In this document: piece by piece, positions 27,634-36,081 of the stretch
How the letters are laid out: the number at the start of each line of letters is the position of its first letter
Position numbering within the stretch: position 1 is the first letter of the stretch
Assembly: GCA_021783515.1 (NCBI GenBank)
Contig: JAJXTV010000016.1
Location: forward strand, 1-64,000
Source of the DNA: Nitrospirota bacterium
Lineage (GTDB): Bacteria > Nitrospirota > Thermodesulfovibrionia > Thermodesulfovibrionales > UBA6898
Reading direction: 5' to 3'
Length of the DNA stretch: 64,000 nucleotides
Translations under genes and position numbers: made by a program
Notes under the pieces: generated by a model
Seen by the model: only the letters and a program-made list of their open reading frames with translations
Told to the model about the DNA's origin: nothing
Databases searched by the model: none

Positions 27634-28106
27634 TTTCGTTCCACCATCGACGTGAGCCTGTGAGAATATTCGTCGCCCTTCCACATCCATCCGACCGTGA
27701 TCGTCACCTCCCGGCTGATCGCATCGGGCGTTGAAAGGGAACCGTCGCCCCCGAATTCTATAACGGTCCTGTTCGTGCAGAAATTATAGGAAGTGTTTTT
27801 GATAGTTCTCGTTACCAGCACCCCCGTGGCTCCGAAGGTGGACCAGTAACCGGGCGGGCAGACGGTGTTGGTGAGGCCCGCACCCGTGCCATCGTTCACA
27901 AGGTTCGTCGAGGTCTGGGTGAAGGTGAGCTGCTTCGCCTCGCTCATCCTTCCCTCTGCAATGCTCACCGCCTCGTCCCTGAGGCTGTTCTTCGTATTCG
28001 ACTCGATGCTCACCAGCGCGGTCTGCATCAGCGCAAGCGAGACGAAAAGCAGCACCACGAGCGCGATCATCACCTCTACGAGCGAAAGGCCCTTCTCATT
28101 TGACAT
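27630..28106 (-). CDS. pilV: PilV-like minor pilin
   Basis: 158 residues with a short class III-type prepilin leader, MSNEKG/LSLVEVMIALVVL, cleavage after Gly6 and the conserved Glu5. A hydrophobic N-terminal helix is followed by a small globular domain with two Cys near the C-terminal half (NTVCPPGY and NFCTNR), probably a disulfide. The start overlaps the end of the fimT gene by 11 bases and its stop overlaps the pilW start, indicating translational coupling in the minor pilin operon. Confidence 0.85.
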   Translation of the reverse strand: MSNEKGLSLVEVMIALVVLLFVSLALMQTALVSIESNTKNSLRDEAVSIAEGRMSEAKQLTFTQTSTNLVNDGTGAGLTNTVCPPGYWSTFGATGVLVTRTIKNTSYNFCTNRTVIEFGGDGSLSTPDAISREVTITVGWMWKGDEYSHRLTSMVERK

Positions 28107-28641
28107 TGCAGATCGTCCCCCACTTTCCTATGCCTATGCGCGTCCGTGAGATCTCGATGCAGTCGACGTCGCTCCCGGCGCCCCTGTCGGTAAACCATAT
28201 CGGCAGGACCGTCGTTGCGACCGAGGCAGGCGCACTCACCAGCCCCCGCGTATTGAAATCAACGGTGCTCGTCCAAGACGGCGCAAAGTCGAGCGGCATC
28301 GACGTCGGCCATCCCGGCGCGGGCAGAAAGACGGTCCCGGCGTCGTTCGTCGCCCAGAAAACAGAATAACTGTTCGGGCCGAAGGTCAGCCGGAAGATCC
28401 TGTCCCTTTCCATCGCCCTCATCCGCGCAGTCATGAGGTCAGCCTGGACCTGGCGCACCTGACTCTCGACGTTGTATCTCGCCCGCCATCCCTGGTATTG
28501 AAAGCCGAGCGCCACGATGAGCACCCCGATGATGCTGACAACAATGATCAGCTCTATAAGGGTAAATCCTCCCTGGATTCCCGCCTTCGCGGGAATGACA
28601 GCAGGCAGCATTCTGTGTATGGCCGCTTTGCGATATCTCAT
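28096..28641 (-). CDS. fimT: FimT/GspH-type pseudopilin whose leader is encoded by a REP palindrome
   Basis: 181 residues from ATG 28641 (or ATG 28611). The prepilin cleavage motif is GIQGG/FTLIELIIVVSIIG, and the leader just before it reads VIPAKAGIQ, the hallmark translation of the ATTCCCGC-CTTC-GCGGGAAT repeat at 28577-28596. No ATG, GTG or TTG lies between the repeat and the cleavage site, so the repeat must be translated for a prepilin to be made. The leader is therefore ~26 (or ~16) residues instead of the usual 6-10. The C-terminal domain has the GspH/FimT pattern, with VQADLMTARMRAMERDR. It starts 17 bases after the pilY1 stop. Confidence 0.83.
   Translation of the reverse strand: MRYRKAAIHRMLPAVIPAKAGIQGGFTLIELIIVVSIIGVLIVALGFQYQGWRARYNVESQVRQVQADLMTARMRAMERDRIFRLTFGPNSYSVFWATNDAGTVFLPAPGWPTSMPLDFAPSWTSTVDFNTRGLVSAPASVATTVLPIWFTDRGAGSDVDCIEISRTRIGIGKWGTICNVK
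28575..28600. repeat. REP-type palindrome inside the fimT leader
   Basis: A perfect 8-base inverted repeat, ATTCCCGC (28577-28584) and GCGGGAAT (28589-28596), with loop CTTC, in the widespread context CATTCCCGC-GAAG-GCGGGAATCCAG on the minus strand. It is usually intergenic. Here it is within coding sequence. Confidence 0.85.
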
Positions 28642-28658
28642 GGGCGATTCATTATCCA

Positions 28659-31600
28659 CTATCTCTCTCTCATATGCAAGACCCTCTTCACCGGCGGAGG
28701 CGCCGAGATAAGAGACAGGCCCTGGGCCGTAGGGGGCACGCCCTCCATTGACAACGTCTTCCTGCCGCTCTTTTGCGTAAAGGCGGTCTGAAGGTCCACC
28801 TGCTCGATGCTCCCAGTCGAGACCTGTATCAGTGCCTTGCCCTTCAACAGGGCGCCGCCCGCCTCGGCCGTATTGTACTTCACCGCCCAGAGGGCGGTTT
28901 TTCCGCCGGTAGTGCACGCATCGTTATAGGGCTTGAAGCTCGTGAAGTAGACGAGTCCCGAGACGCTCGCAAGCGGGTCGGTAAGCACACGCTCCGCGTC
29001 TGCCTTTGCCGTCGTATCCTGCGGATCGAGCAGGATCTTCCAGCCTTTTGTGGCGGCAACTCCCGCAGTGGTGGCAAGATTGACCGTATCGAGATCGGTC
29101 AGGCCGAGCACCGTCCCCGACGGCTCAAACGCAACAGTAGGATCGGTTGCCGCCATGCAGCCGGCAGTGAAAGAGCCGGTCACAAAGCAAGGGTCCTTCG
29201 CTCCGATAAGATGTCTTTGGCTTGTCGGATCGTCGACTGCCGTACTGGATTTGAAAAAGTACCTCCCCGTACCGGCATAGACCCAGAGGTTGCCTCCCGG
29301 CTCCTGCAGCCGGACGACCGATGAGGTCACCGGGCCGATGCCGTCGAGCAGCCGGCCGAAGACCCAGCAGTTGGGATTGAGGGCAGTCGAATCGCTGGCG
29401 CATGCGCCGCTGCCGGAGACATTCTTGCCGCTTCGGTCTTCCCGCGTCAGGATCCTCAGGACCCCGCCGTCAGTCCAGGTGCCGCCCGAAGACTTCTTGG
29501 TATAGCCCAAATAGATCGCGTCGTCCTGATAGTCGAGGTCGCTGTCATGGGTCGCATTGAGCATCGATCCGGCAAAGGCGTACTGGATCCCCGTGTCTAT
29601 CTGTCTCACCAGTGCCCCTGTCGCAAGATCGAGGATGAAAACGTTGAGGTCCTGGTCCGACCTTCCCATGAACTGATGCTCGGTGGTATCGATCGGGCCG
29701 GTCGGGCCGGAGCCGAGCACCACAAACCACCTTCCGTTCGTTGCGACCGCGGCATCAGGAAAACTCGTCGTCCCGCTCACCGTCCTGTTGTTGATCCTCA
29801 CGATAGAGGGGCCTGAAGTGGTAAATCCGAGCTGGGGATTATTAAACTCCCACATGAATTTAGGATTGTAAGGGTCGGTAACGTCAAGCGCAAAGTATGA
29901 GGAATATCCGAGATCGGCAACCGGCGTATTTACGCAATCGCTGGTGCCGCCGTTACAAGCGACCCCATTGTTTCTGCAGGCCCCTCCGTACCTCATCCCG
30001 CCGATCAGTATCGTCCTCCAGGTCGAAGCGTCTTTGTTGCAGGTCCAGTAATCGCTCGTGCCAGCGCAGCCGGTAGGCTTACCGATGCTCGCGTCGAGAA
30101 CATACGGCGTCAGGTCCACCGAATAGAGGTGGCAGTAGTCGTTCTCCTTCAGATATTTCAGATAGGGCAGGACGCTCTTCGGAATAAAGGCCCATAACTC
30201 CTTCCCCATTGTGGTGTCGATCGTGCAGCTGCCGGGTGTTCCTCCGCAGTCCGAATCGGCTCCGCAGGCAATAGTCGGGTCTGTGGAGCAGTATTTGAGC
30301 GTCGCTTTCTGCGTCGGGGTCTGGCTTGTCCATTTCAACCCGAGCCTCCCGAGCCTGAAGGCGTGGAGCATCCCGTCGTTGGCGCCGACAAAAATCGTCC
30401 CTCTGCTGCGATACCGCCGGCTATCGGTCATCGGAACCGTAGCATCATATTCGCTATCGGCAACGAAATTCCCGTAAGTATAGTCATTGTAGGTCTTGTC
30501 GTAATAATGCAGCTGGACCCATGAGGATATCCGGGGGGTCGAGTCGATAATGTCACCGAGCTTCCATTCATGCTGAATCAAATTGCCGCCGGCGTCGGTC
30601 GTGCCGTCAATTGACACGAGCCTATCCCGGTACATTTCGGTCGCCGTCGTTCCCACGCCGGTAGTATACGTCGTGTCGGGAACATCCGTGCCGCGCACCC
30701 AGGTGAGGATATTCGTCGCGAGCGTCGTATTTTCGGTGCTGGTCGCCGTCGCCACGTCGGTATTCAGTAGCGGCTCCAATGCCGACAGGTTTGCCGTACT
30801 GAATGCGTTTGCGGACCCGGTAAGACCCTGCGTGGCGTCAAGTGGGGTATAGATAGATCTGGTGGCAGGATCCCGGCTCCAGAGCAGCTTGCCGGCCTCC
30901 CAGAGATTGCCGAGAGACTCGAAATCTACGGTGTCTATCTGGGTTCCGGCGCCGCCGTCGGCGGTGCCATAGAACCGGTCGGCGACGGCCGTCTTCGAAT
31001 TCGTATCGTATCTGAACTTCAGTACGTAATCCATATGGGCGTTATCTGTGGCGCTGTTGGCAAGGATGTCGAGCACGTAATCCTTGATGACGCCGCCCTC
31101 TTCCCGGATATTGCTGTTGACGAACTGCGGATCGACATAGTACCAGAAGTTCTGGAGGCCGCCGGTCCAGTCTACTGAATTGTCGTAAAACCTCCTCTTC
31201 GGATAATAGATCGCCTGGGCGATATTTGCGCCCGAACCCTCGCCCGATGCAAGCACCGACGCGGCGGTGCCCGATGTTACGCGTTTCAGGATGGCGTAGA
31301 CGGCATCCATGATCTTAGATTTGATCTGGACGGCATCATCGGCCGATGCGTAGGTATCAGGCAGATTGTCGCCGTTTTTGTCCCAATCTGCCGACGACGG
31401 CGGCAGTGGGGCGCAGAGGCTCCCCTTCAGAGTGCTGCTGCCGCAGCCCTGGGGGGTGGTCGGCATCGTGCATGTGTCGGCGGTGCTCGGCAGCCTTGTC
31501 TTGTTTCCGGGAAACGGCTGGGTCGTCGCATTATAATCAAAGGAGCCGTACATGGCGATATTCTGGAGGGCCAGGGGCGCGCCCACACACCACTCCCCAG

Positions 31601-33110
31601 ACGGGCAATCGCTTGCGACCTTGCAAGACTTCGACGTCGTCGTCGAGCAGCTGCCGGTCATGAACATGCCTATGGCATACACCCCATCCACCGTCGCGCT
31701 CGTCGAGAAGTTCATAAAGCCCTTATGCATCGCATAGGAAGCAACGGCCGGATCTATCGAATAGGTGGGGAGGGTCGATTCGATCTGGCAGCCGCCCGCG
31801 ATAGGGTTGCCGCCGGCGTTCCACTGTCCGTCCGAAAGGAGGATCACGTTATTCTTCACGCAGGTGAGCGAGATGCAGTTGCTGCCTCCGCCATTGGGGC
31901 ATGAATAAAGGGGGTTCTTCCATAGGTTGCCCGAATCGGTATTGCTGGTCTGCACCTGAAAGCCGCCATAGGCCGCCGTAGTCTGCTGGTAGTAGTTCAG
32001 GGCGTCCCACAACGCCGGGGCTGTCGGCGTAAAGGTAGAAACCCCCGCCCTGTTGATGGTCGTGATCAGATTCATGAAGGGGTATGTTGAGGCCGATGAA
32101 TTATTCTGGGTAAAGTCGCCGACATAAACCTGATCCAGTATCGCAGTGTTCGACGATCCGGGCCATCCGTAGGTCATGACACCCATTCTCGGCCTGATCG
32201 TAAGGTCTTTGAATTCCTTCACCAACGACATGTTGATCCTCGACCACGGCACCTTAACCTGCATCGAACTAACGGATGTGCCCGTATAACAGGGGTAAGT
32301 CGAAAAATTCGAGCTGTTCGCAGAAGAGGATGCGCTTGAGCAGGTTCCCCCAAAAGTGCCCCAGTTTGCATATCCGCCCGGATCCATAAATTTCCCGCTA
32401 TACTGGACCTGCATGTAACAGCCGGTCGCGTCGCAGACACTGTTGACCTTACCTGTGCCGGTGACGGTGACATACTCCCAGGGATTGCAGTAGTCGTCTC
32501 CGTCATTAAGGTTGAGGCAGGTCGCCGGGCTGCCGCCAGTCACCGCCCACTTCGTAAGGTCGAGCCTGCTCATATAAACGTAATTCAGAAAGGCACCTGT
32601 GCTGTGGTAGTCGGCGGCGGTGCAGGTCTTGCCGGTGGCGCAGTTATACGGCGTAGTGTTGGATGTACATTTCTGGGTGTCGCCATGGGTCTTCTTATCC
32701 TTATAGCAATTGTTCCCTGTATCGACTGACATGCATACGCGTGGCAGGGTATAGCTACAAACCTGCGGAGTCGCAGAGGTATCCTCAACATAAATTGGGT
32801 TGGACGTAGTGCCTGTATTGATATAATATTTTTCCGGCGTAAAAAGGCCTTCGTATGGAGAGGTGCGCGCCGTATCGTACGCCACATCGCCGCTGCCGTT
32901 CTTGTCTTTTGCATAGGCCTGCCAGCCCATGCTTCCGCTGTCGTCGATCACAAATAATATATTGGGCCCTATCTGGCTGGAAACGAACGGCGGCGACTGA
33001 CAATAGTCGCCCATCGAAGCGGCATTAACGCCAGGAGGAGCGACAAAGATGCCCGCCGCGGATATAAAGATCAGAATGGCAAACAAGCGTATTTTCAAAT
33101 CCCTGGTCAT
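28659..33110 (-). CDS. pilY1: PilY1-like type IV pilus tip adhesin
   Basis: 1483 residues from ATG 33110 (GGAGGAGAAC upstream; an ATG at 33122 lies inside that ribosome site). Signal peptide, then a von Willebrand A-type start with the MIDAS motif DDSGSMG (about residues 56-62), and a C-terminal PilY1 beta-propeller with a calcium-loop-like DSDLDYQDD segment. PilY1 caps the pilus, supports assembly and mediates adhesion or surface sensing. Three Cys-rich inserts of the form C-x4/5-SDC-x(n)-C occur (encoded near 31579-31660, 30225-30300 and 29936-29990), echoing the Cys-rich insert in PilW. It is the first gene of a six-gene operon behind a sigma-54 promoter. Confidence 0.9.
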   Translation of the reverse strand: MTRDLKIRLFAILIFISAAGIFVAPPGVNAASMGDYCQSPPFVSSQIGPNILFVIDDSGSMGWQAYAKDKNGSGDVAYDTARTSPYEGLFTPEKYYINTGTTSNPIYVEDTSATPQVCSYTLPRVCMSVDTGNNCYKDKKTHGDTQKCTSNTTPYNCATGKTCTAADYHSTGAFLNYVYMSRLDLTKWAVTGGSPATCLNLNDGDDYCNPWEYVTVTGTGKVNSVCDATGCYMQVQYSGKFMDPGGYANWGTFGGTCSSASSSANSSNFSTYPCYTGTSVSSMQVKVPWSRINMSLVKEFKDLTIRPRMGVMTYGWPGSSNTAILDQVYVGDFTQNNSSASTYPFMNLITTINRAGVSTFTPTAPALWDALNYYQQTTAAYGGFQVQTSNTDSGNLWKNPLYSCPNGGGSNCISLTCVKNNVILLSDGQWNAGGNPIAGGCQIESTLPTYSIDPAVASYAMHKGFMNFSTSATVDGVYAIGMFMTGSCSTTTSKSCKVASDCPSGEWCVGAPLALQNIAMYGSFDYNATTQPFPGNKTRLPSTADTCTMPTTPQGCGSSTLKGSLCAPLPPSSADWDKNGDNLPDTYASADDAVQIKSKIMDAVYAILKRVTSGTAASVLASGEGSGANIAQAIYYPKRRFYDNSVDWTGGLQNFWYYVDPQFVNSNIREEGGVIKDYVLDILANSATDNAHMDYVLKFRYDTNSKTAVADRFYGTADGGAGTQIDTVDFESLGNLWEAGKLLWSRDPATRSIYTPLDATQGLTGSANAFSTANLSALEPLLNTDVATATSTENTTLATNILTWVRGTDVPDTTYTTGVGTTATEMYRDRLVSIDGTTDAGGNLIQHEWKLGDIIDSTPRISSWVQLHYYDKTYNDYTYGNFVADSEYDATVPMTDSRRYRSRGTIFVGANDGMLHAFRLGRLGLKWTSQTPTQKATLKYCSTDPTIACGADSDCGGTPGSCTIDTTMGKELWAFIPKSVLPYLKYLKENDYCHLYSVDLTPYVLDASIGKPTGCAGTSDYWTCNKDASTWRTILIGGMRYGGACRNNGVACNGGTSDCVNTPVADLGYSSYFALDVTDPYNPKFMWEFNNPQLGFTTSGPSIVRINNRTVSGTTSFPDAAVATNGRWFVVLGSGPTGPIDTTEHQFMGRSDQDLNVFILDLATGALVRQIDTGIQYAFAGSMLNATHDSDLDYQDDAIYLGYTKKSSGGTWTDGGVLRILTREDRSGKNVSGSGACASDSTALNPNCWVFGRLLDGIGPVTSSVVRLQEPGGNLWVYAGTGRYFFKSSTAVDDPTSQRHLIGAKDPCFVTGSFTAGCMAATDPTVAFEPSGTVLGLTDLDTVNLATTAGVAATKGWKILLDPQDTTAKADAERVLTDPLASVSGLVYFTSFKPYNDACTTGGKTALWAVKYNTAEAGGALLKGKALIQVSTGSIEQVDLQTAFTQKSGRKTLSMEGVPPTAQGLSLISAPPPVKRVLHMRER

Positions 33111-33170
33111 GTTCTCCTCCAAATTAATGCCGGTTAAGCGATAAAAATATCTCTTCTCCCCAGTATGAAA

Positions 33171-33185
33171 GCAACTTCAGTGCCA
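33171..33185 (-). promoter_or_regulatory. Sigma-54 (RpoN) promoter of the pilus operon
   Basis: On the minus strand CTGGCAC-TGAAG-TTGCT matches the -24/-12 consensus YTGGCAC-N5-TTGCW at every fixed base. The -24 element is at 33180-33185 and the -12 element at 33171-33174. Transcription would start near 33160, about 50 bases before the pilY1 ATG. Sigma-54 control with the PilR/PilS system is established for pilin genes in other bacteria. Confidence 0.85.
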
Positions 33186-33264
33186 GGCAACTACTTATTA
33201 AGCGTCTGATTTTACTATGTATTTCACGCAAAAGACAGCTCTTCTATGTACCCTGCTTCCCAAC

Positions 33265-33282
33265 TGTGTAACGGATTACACA
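33265..33282. promoter_or_regulatory. Dyad, possible enhancer-binding-protein site upstream of the sigma-54 promoter
   Basis: TGTGTAA (33265-33271) and TTACACA (33276-33282) are perfect inverted repeats around CGGA. The centre is about 113 bases upstream of the predicted start from the sigma-54 promoter, the usual distance for an activator such as PilR. It might instead be a weak terminator for the operon ending at 33289, but no T-tract follows it in that direction. Confidence 0.45.
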
Positions 33283-33288
33283 ATTTTC

Positions 33289-33741
33289 CTAGAACTCCAC
33301 CCTCAGCCCCTCGACCCTCGTGACGAGCCATTTCGTCCGCTCCTTTTCGAGCGAGAAGGTCAGGTGCGCCGGTTTGGCCGCGTCCCCGACCACATAGCCG
33401 GTATCCTTGCCGTAGGTGGCGATCACCCGAAGGTCGATCTCCGCTGTAGCCTTATCGTCCTTCACCGAGATCTTTCGGATATCGTATTCGACCTGGACGC
33501 CGGACATCTCCCTGAGCGCCCTTTCGACCGCCTGCTTCAGCGTGATATACGAGAGCCCGTGCTCGTCGGAAAAGTTATAGGAGACCTTCGACATCACCTC
33601 CTCGACCTTCCGTGCCTCGACCGCCTTCGCGCCTTCCCTGAAGAGCTTTTTGATCCGGGCCTCGTCCGACGGCCAGAGCAGATAGATGAGCACCGGCGCG
33701 ATGATCAGGAGCATCAATAGCGCAATCGATTTCTTGCTCAT
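33289..33741 (-). CDS. Membrane-anchored protein of unknown function (NTF2/SnoaL-like)
   Basis: 150 residues from ATG 33741, which overlaps the bioA stop in ATGA. An N-terminal anchor (KKSIALLMLLIIAPVLIYLLW) is followed by a small alpha/beta domain of NTF2-like appearance (helix IKKLFREGAKAVEARKVEEVM, strands ending TKWLVTRVEGLRVEF). I know no function. Proteins like this occur often after biotin or envelope genes in Nitrospirota and Deltaproteobacteria. The longer open frame to 33906 is a shadow inside bioA. Confidence 0.68.
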   Translation of the reverse strand: MSKKSIALLMLLIIAPVLIYLLWPSDEARIKKLFREGAKAVEARKVEEVMSKVSYNFSDEHGLSYITLKQAVERALREMSGVQVEYDIRKISVKDDKATAEIDLRVIATYGKDTGYVVGDAAKPAHLTFSLEKERTKWLVTRVEGLRVEF

Positions 33742-35180
33742 GCCGCCTCCTTTATCGCCTCTTTGACCGCATCCATCATCCCCTCCAGCTCTTCTTCCGA
33801 AATCGCCAGGGGCGGCATGATCACGATAACGTTTCCGAGCGGCCGGAGCAATATCCCCTTTTCCCTCAGGCGGCAGCAGACCCGCCAGCCCATCTTCTCC
33901 TCCCACGCATAAGGGGTCTTCGACTCTTTGTCCCTGACGAGCTCGATGCCGGCCATGAGCCCCTTGCTCCTCACGTCTCCGACATGGGGAAGCCGGGACA
34001 ATTCGGCGAGTCTGTCTTCCAGAAGCCCAATCTTCGGCTTCAGCCTCTCAAGCGTTCCCTCTTTTTCGAATACATCGAGACAGGCGAGGGCCGCGGCGCA
34101 GCCCAGCGGGTTGCCGGTATAGGAATGGCCGTGAAAAAAGGTCTTCAGCTCGCTGAACTCCCCGAGAAAGGCATTGTACACCTCCGCTGTCGCGATCGTC
34201 ACCGCAAGCGGGAGATACCCACCGGTGATCCCCTTCGAAAGACAGATAATGTCAGGGACGACCGACTCGTGCTCGCAGGCGAACATCCTGCCGGTCCGGC
34301 CGAAGCCGGTCGCCACCTCGTCGGCGATGAAGAGGACGTTATATCTTCTGCAGAGCTCCCTCGCCCCTTTGAGATAGCCGGGCGGAAAGACAATCATCCC
34401 GCCGGCCGCCTGAACTAGCGGCTCGACAATCATCGCGGCGATCTCCTCATGGCGTGTTTCGAGAATCTCTTCGAGGCTCCCGAGGCAGGCGAGACCGCAG
34501 CCGGGGAATTCCCTGCCCAGCCCGCAGCGGTAGCAATACGGGGAAGGCGCCCTGAAGGTCCTGAACAGGAGAGGCCCGAAGGCCGCATGGAAGATATCGA
34601 CGCCGCCCACGCTCACCGCCCCGAGCGTGTCTCCGTGGTAGGCGTTGTTCAGCGAGACGAAGCGGTCCTTTCCTGCGACCCCTTTATGCCTCCAGTACTG
34701 AAAGGCCATCTTGAGGGCCACCTCGACCGCTGTCGAGCCGTTGTCGGAGTAGAAAACCTTTGCAGGGGCATGGCATGCCTTGCCCCTCCCGGCAAATGAC
34801 CGGTCCATCAGTCGCGCCAACCGCTCGGCCAATTGTATCGACGGCACACTGCCGAGGCCAAGGAGCGTGGTGTGCGATATCCTGTCTATCTGGGCCTTGA
34901 TCGCCTCGTCGATCTCTTTCTTCCTGTGGCCGTGGATATTCACCCAGAGGGAGGAGACGCCGTCGAGGTAGCGCCTGCCCTTGGTGTCGATGAGGTGGCA
35001 GCCCTCCCCTGCTTCGATGATGACCGGGGCCTCTTCCGCCCATTCCTTCATCTGGGTGAAGGGATGCCAGATATACTTTTTGTCCGCTTCTTCGAGATGA
35101 CGCGCAACGTCATCCCGAGGTCCTTCCGGGACGCCCCCTCTTGCGTTAAGAGGGAAAACGGGGGAGTTACGACTGCACAT
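33738..35180 (-). CDS. bioA: Adenosylmethionine-8-amino-7-oxononanoate aminotransferase (BioA)
   Basis: 480 residues, PLP-dependent fold I, amino-transfers to 7-keto-8-aminopelargonate in biotin synthesis. Motifs: YIWHPFTQMKEW, YHGDTLGAVSVGG, FIADEVATGFGRTG and the PLP Lys in LSKGITGGYLPL. Homology to BioA begins near residue 25. The first ~25 residues translate two palindromes and there is no ATG, GTG or TTG between the ATG at 35180 and the conserved WHPFTQM, so the start must lie in or before the repeat DNA. The gene overlaps the flippase-like gene by 14 bases. Other biotin genes are not in the window. Confidence 0.94.
   Translation of the reverse strand: MCSRNSPVFPLNARGGVPEGPRDDVARHLEEADKKYIWHPFTQMKEWAEEAPVIIEAGEGCHLIDTKGRRYLDGVSSLWVNIHGHRKKEIDEAIKAQIDRISHTTLLGLGSVPSIQLAERLARLMDRSFAGRGKACHAPAKVFYSDNGSTAVEVALKMAFQYWRHKGVAGKDRFVSLNNAYHGDTLGAVSVGGVDIFHAAFGPLLFRTFRAPSPYCYRCGLGREFPGCGLACLGSLEEILETRHEEIAAMIVEPLVQAAGGMIVFPPGYLKGARELCRRYNVLFIADEVATGFGRTGRMFACEHESVVPDIICLSKGITGGYLPLAVTIATAEVYNAFLGEFSELKTFFHGHSYTGNPLGCAAALACLDVFEKEGTLERLKPKIGLLEDRLAELSRLPHVGDVRSKGLMAGIELVRDKESKTPYAWEEKMGWRVCCRLREKGILLRPLGNVIVIMPPLAISEEELEGMMDAVKEAIKEAA
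35108..35152. repeat. Twin palindromes read as the BioA N-terminus
   Basis: CCCTCTT (35134-35140) pairs with AAGAGGG (35146-35152) around GCGTT, and TCCCG (35111-35115) pairs with CGGGA (35125-35129). They lie in the ~75-base junction between the flippase-like stop and the BioA core. Composition resembles intergenic REP-type elements, but I cannot confirm copy number in the genome. Confidence 0.55.
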
Positions 35181-36081
35181 TCTTCATTCCGCTCGTATGC
35201 CTCACGTAGACGGCCAGACCCGGGATGCTCCCCACGAAGCTCGAGAAGAACCATGAGAGCGAAAGCGACGTCGCCAGCTCCGGCTTGATACCGATGAGGC
35301 CGAGGAGAAGGACAAATGCCCCCTCCCTGACGCCGAGCCCCGATATCGAGATCGGGACGGTGGTGATGGTGATGATGATCGGGAGAAAGACAAAGAGCAG
35401 AAGGGTCGGAATCTCCTCGCCGAGCGCCGACGCCAGAAGGGCGACCCCCATGAATCCCATAGTCTGGATGCAGAGCGACAGCAGAAACGCCTTCACCATC
35501 ACGTCCCTCCGCGACTTCAGCGAGCCGAAATACTCGTAAAACTCCGAGACCGTCCTGAACCGCCTGCCGAGCTGCAGCCCGAAAAAAAGGAGGCTCCCGA
35601 CGATAAAGGCGCATACGATCAGCGGCATGATCCACTGGTAGACCGCGGCCCTGAAGTAGCCGAAGGCGAACGGATAGGCGACAATCCCGATTACCATAAG
35701 CGCCGCGTACCCGAAGTACCGGTCCATGAAGATCGAGGCGAGCGTGAGGCTGAGCTTCTTTGCGTCCTTGTTGAGATAATAGGCCTTCACCACGTCCCCC
35801 CCGATCAGGCCGGGGAGGAAACTGTTGAAAAAGGCGCCGATCATATAGAGCGAAAAGAGTTTCTTGAAGGTGAACTTCCCGGGCAGGAGGAGCTTCCACC
35901 TGAGGGTCGAGACCGCCTGCGCGCAGAGGTAGATGAGACACGCCCCCAGAAAGTGGAGCGGCCCGATCCGCCTCATCATCGCAAGTATCTCGGCCGGGCC
36001 GGCCTTCGAAAAGACGAGGTAGAGCGAAAGACCGCTTACCGCCAGCTTGAAGGCGAGGAAGGCGGCCTTATTTATCTTCAT
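35167..36081 (-). CDS. UPF0104/lysylphosphatidylglycerol synthase-type membrane protein
   Basis: 304 residues with about seven to eight membrane helices. The motif FFNSFLPGLIGGDVVKAYYL (about 84-103) and the later ISGLGVREGAFVLLLGL are typical of the family, which includes the flippase domain of MprF and AglD-like partners. Next to a polyprenyl-phosphate sugar synthase and a GT39, a role in moving or handling a lipid-linked sugar is plausible. It overlaps the GT2 gene by 14 bases and bioA by 14 bases. Confidence 0.82.
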   Translation of the reverse strand: MKINKAAFLAFKLAVSGLSLYLVFSKAGPAEILAMMRRIGPLHFLGACLIYLCAQAVSTLRWKLLLPGKFTFKKLFSLYMIGAFFNSFLPGLIGGDVVKAYYLNKDAKKLSLTLASIFMDRYFGYAALMVIGIVAYPFAFGYFRAAVYQWIMPLIVCAFIVGSLLFFGLQLGRRFRTVSEFYEYFGSLKSRRDVMVKAFLLSLCIQTMGFMGVALLASALGEEIPTLLLFVFLPIIITITTVPISISGLGVREGAFVLLLGLIGIKPELATSLSLSWFFSSFVGSIPGLAVYVRHTSGMKNVQS

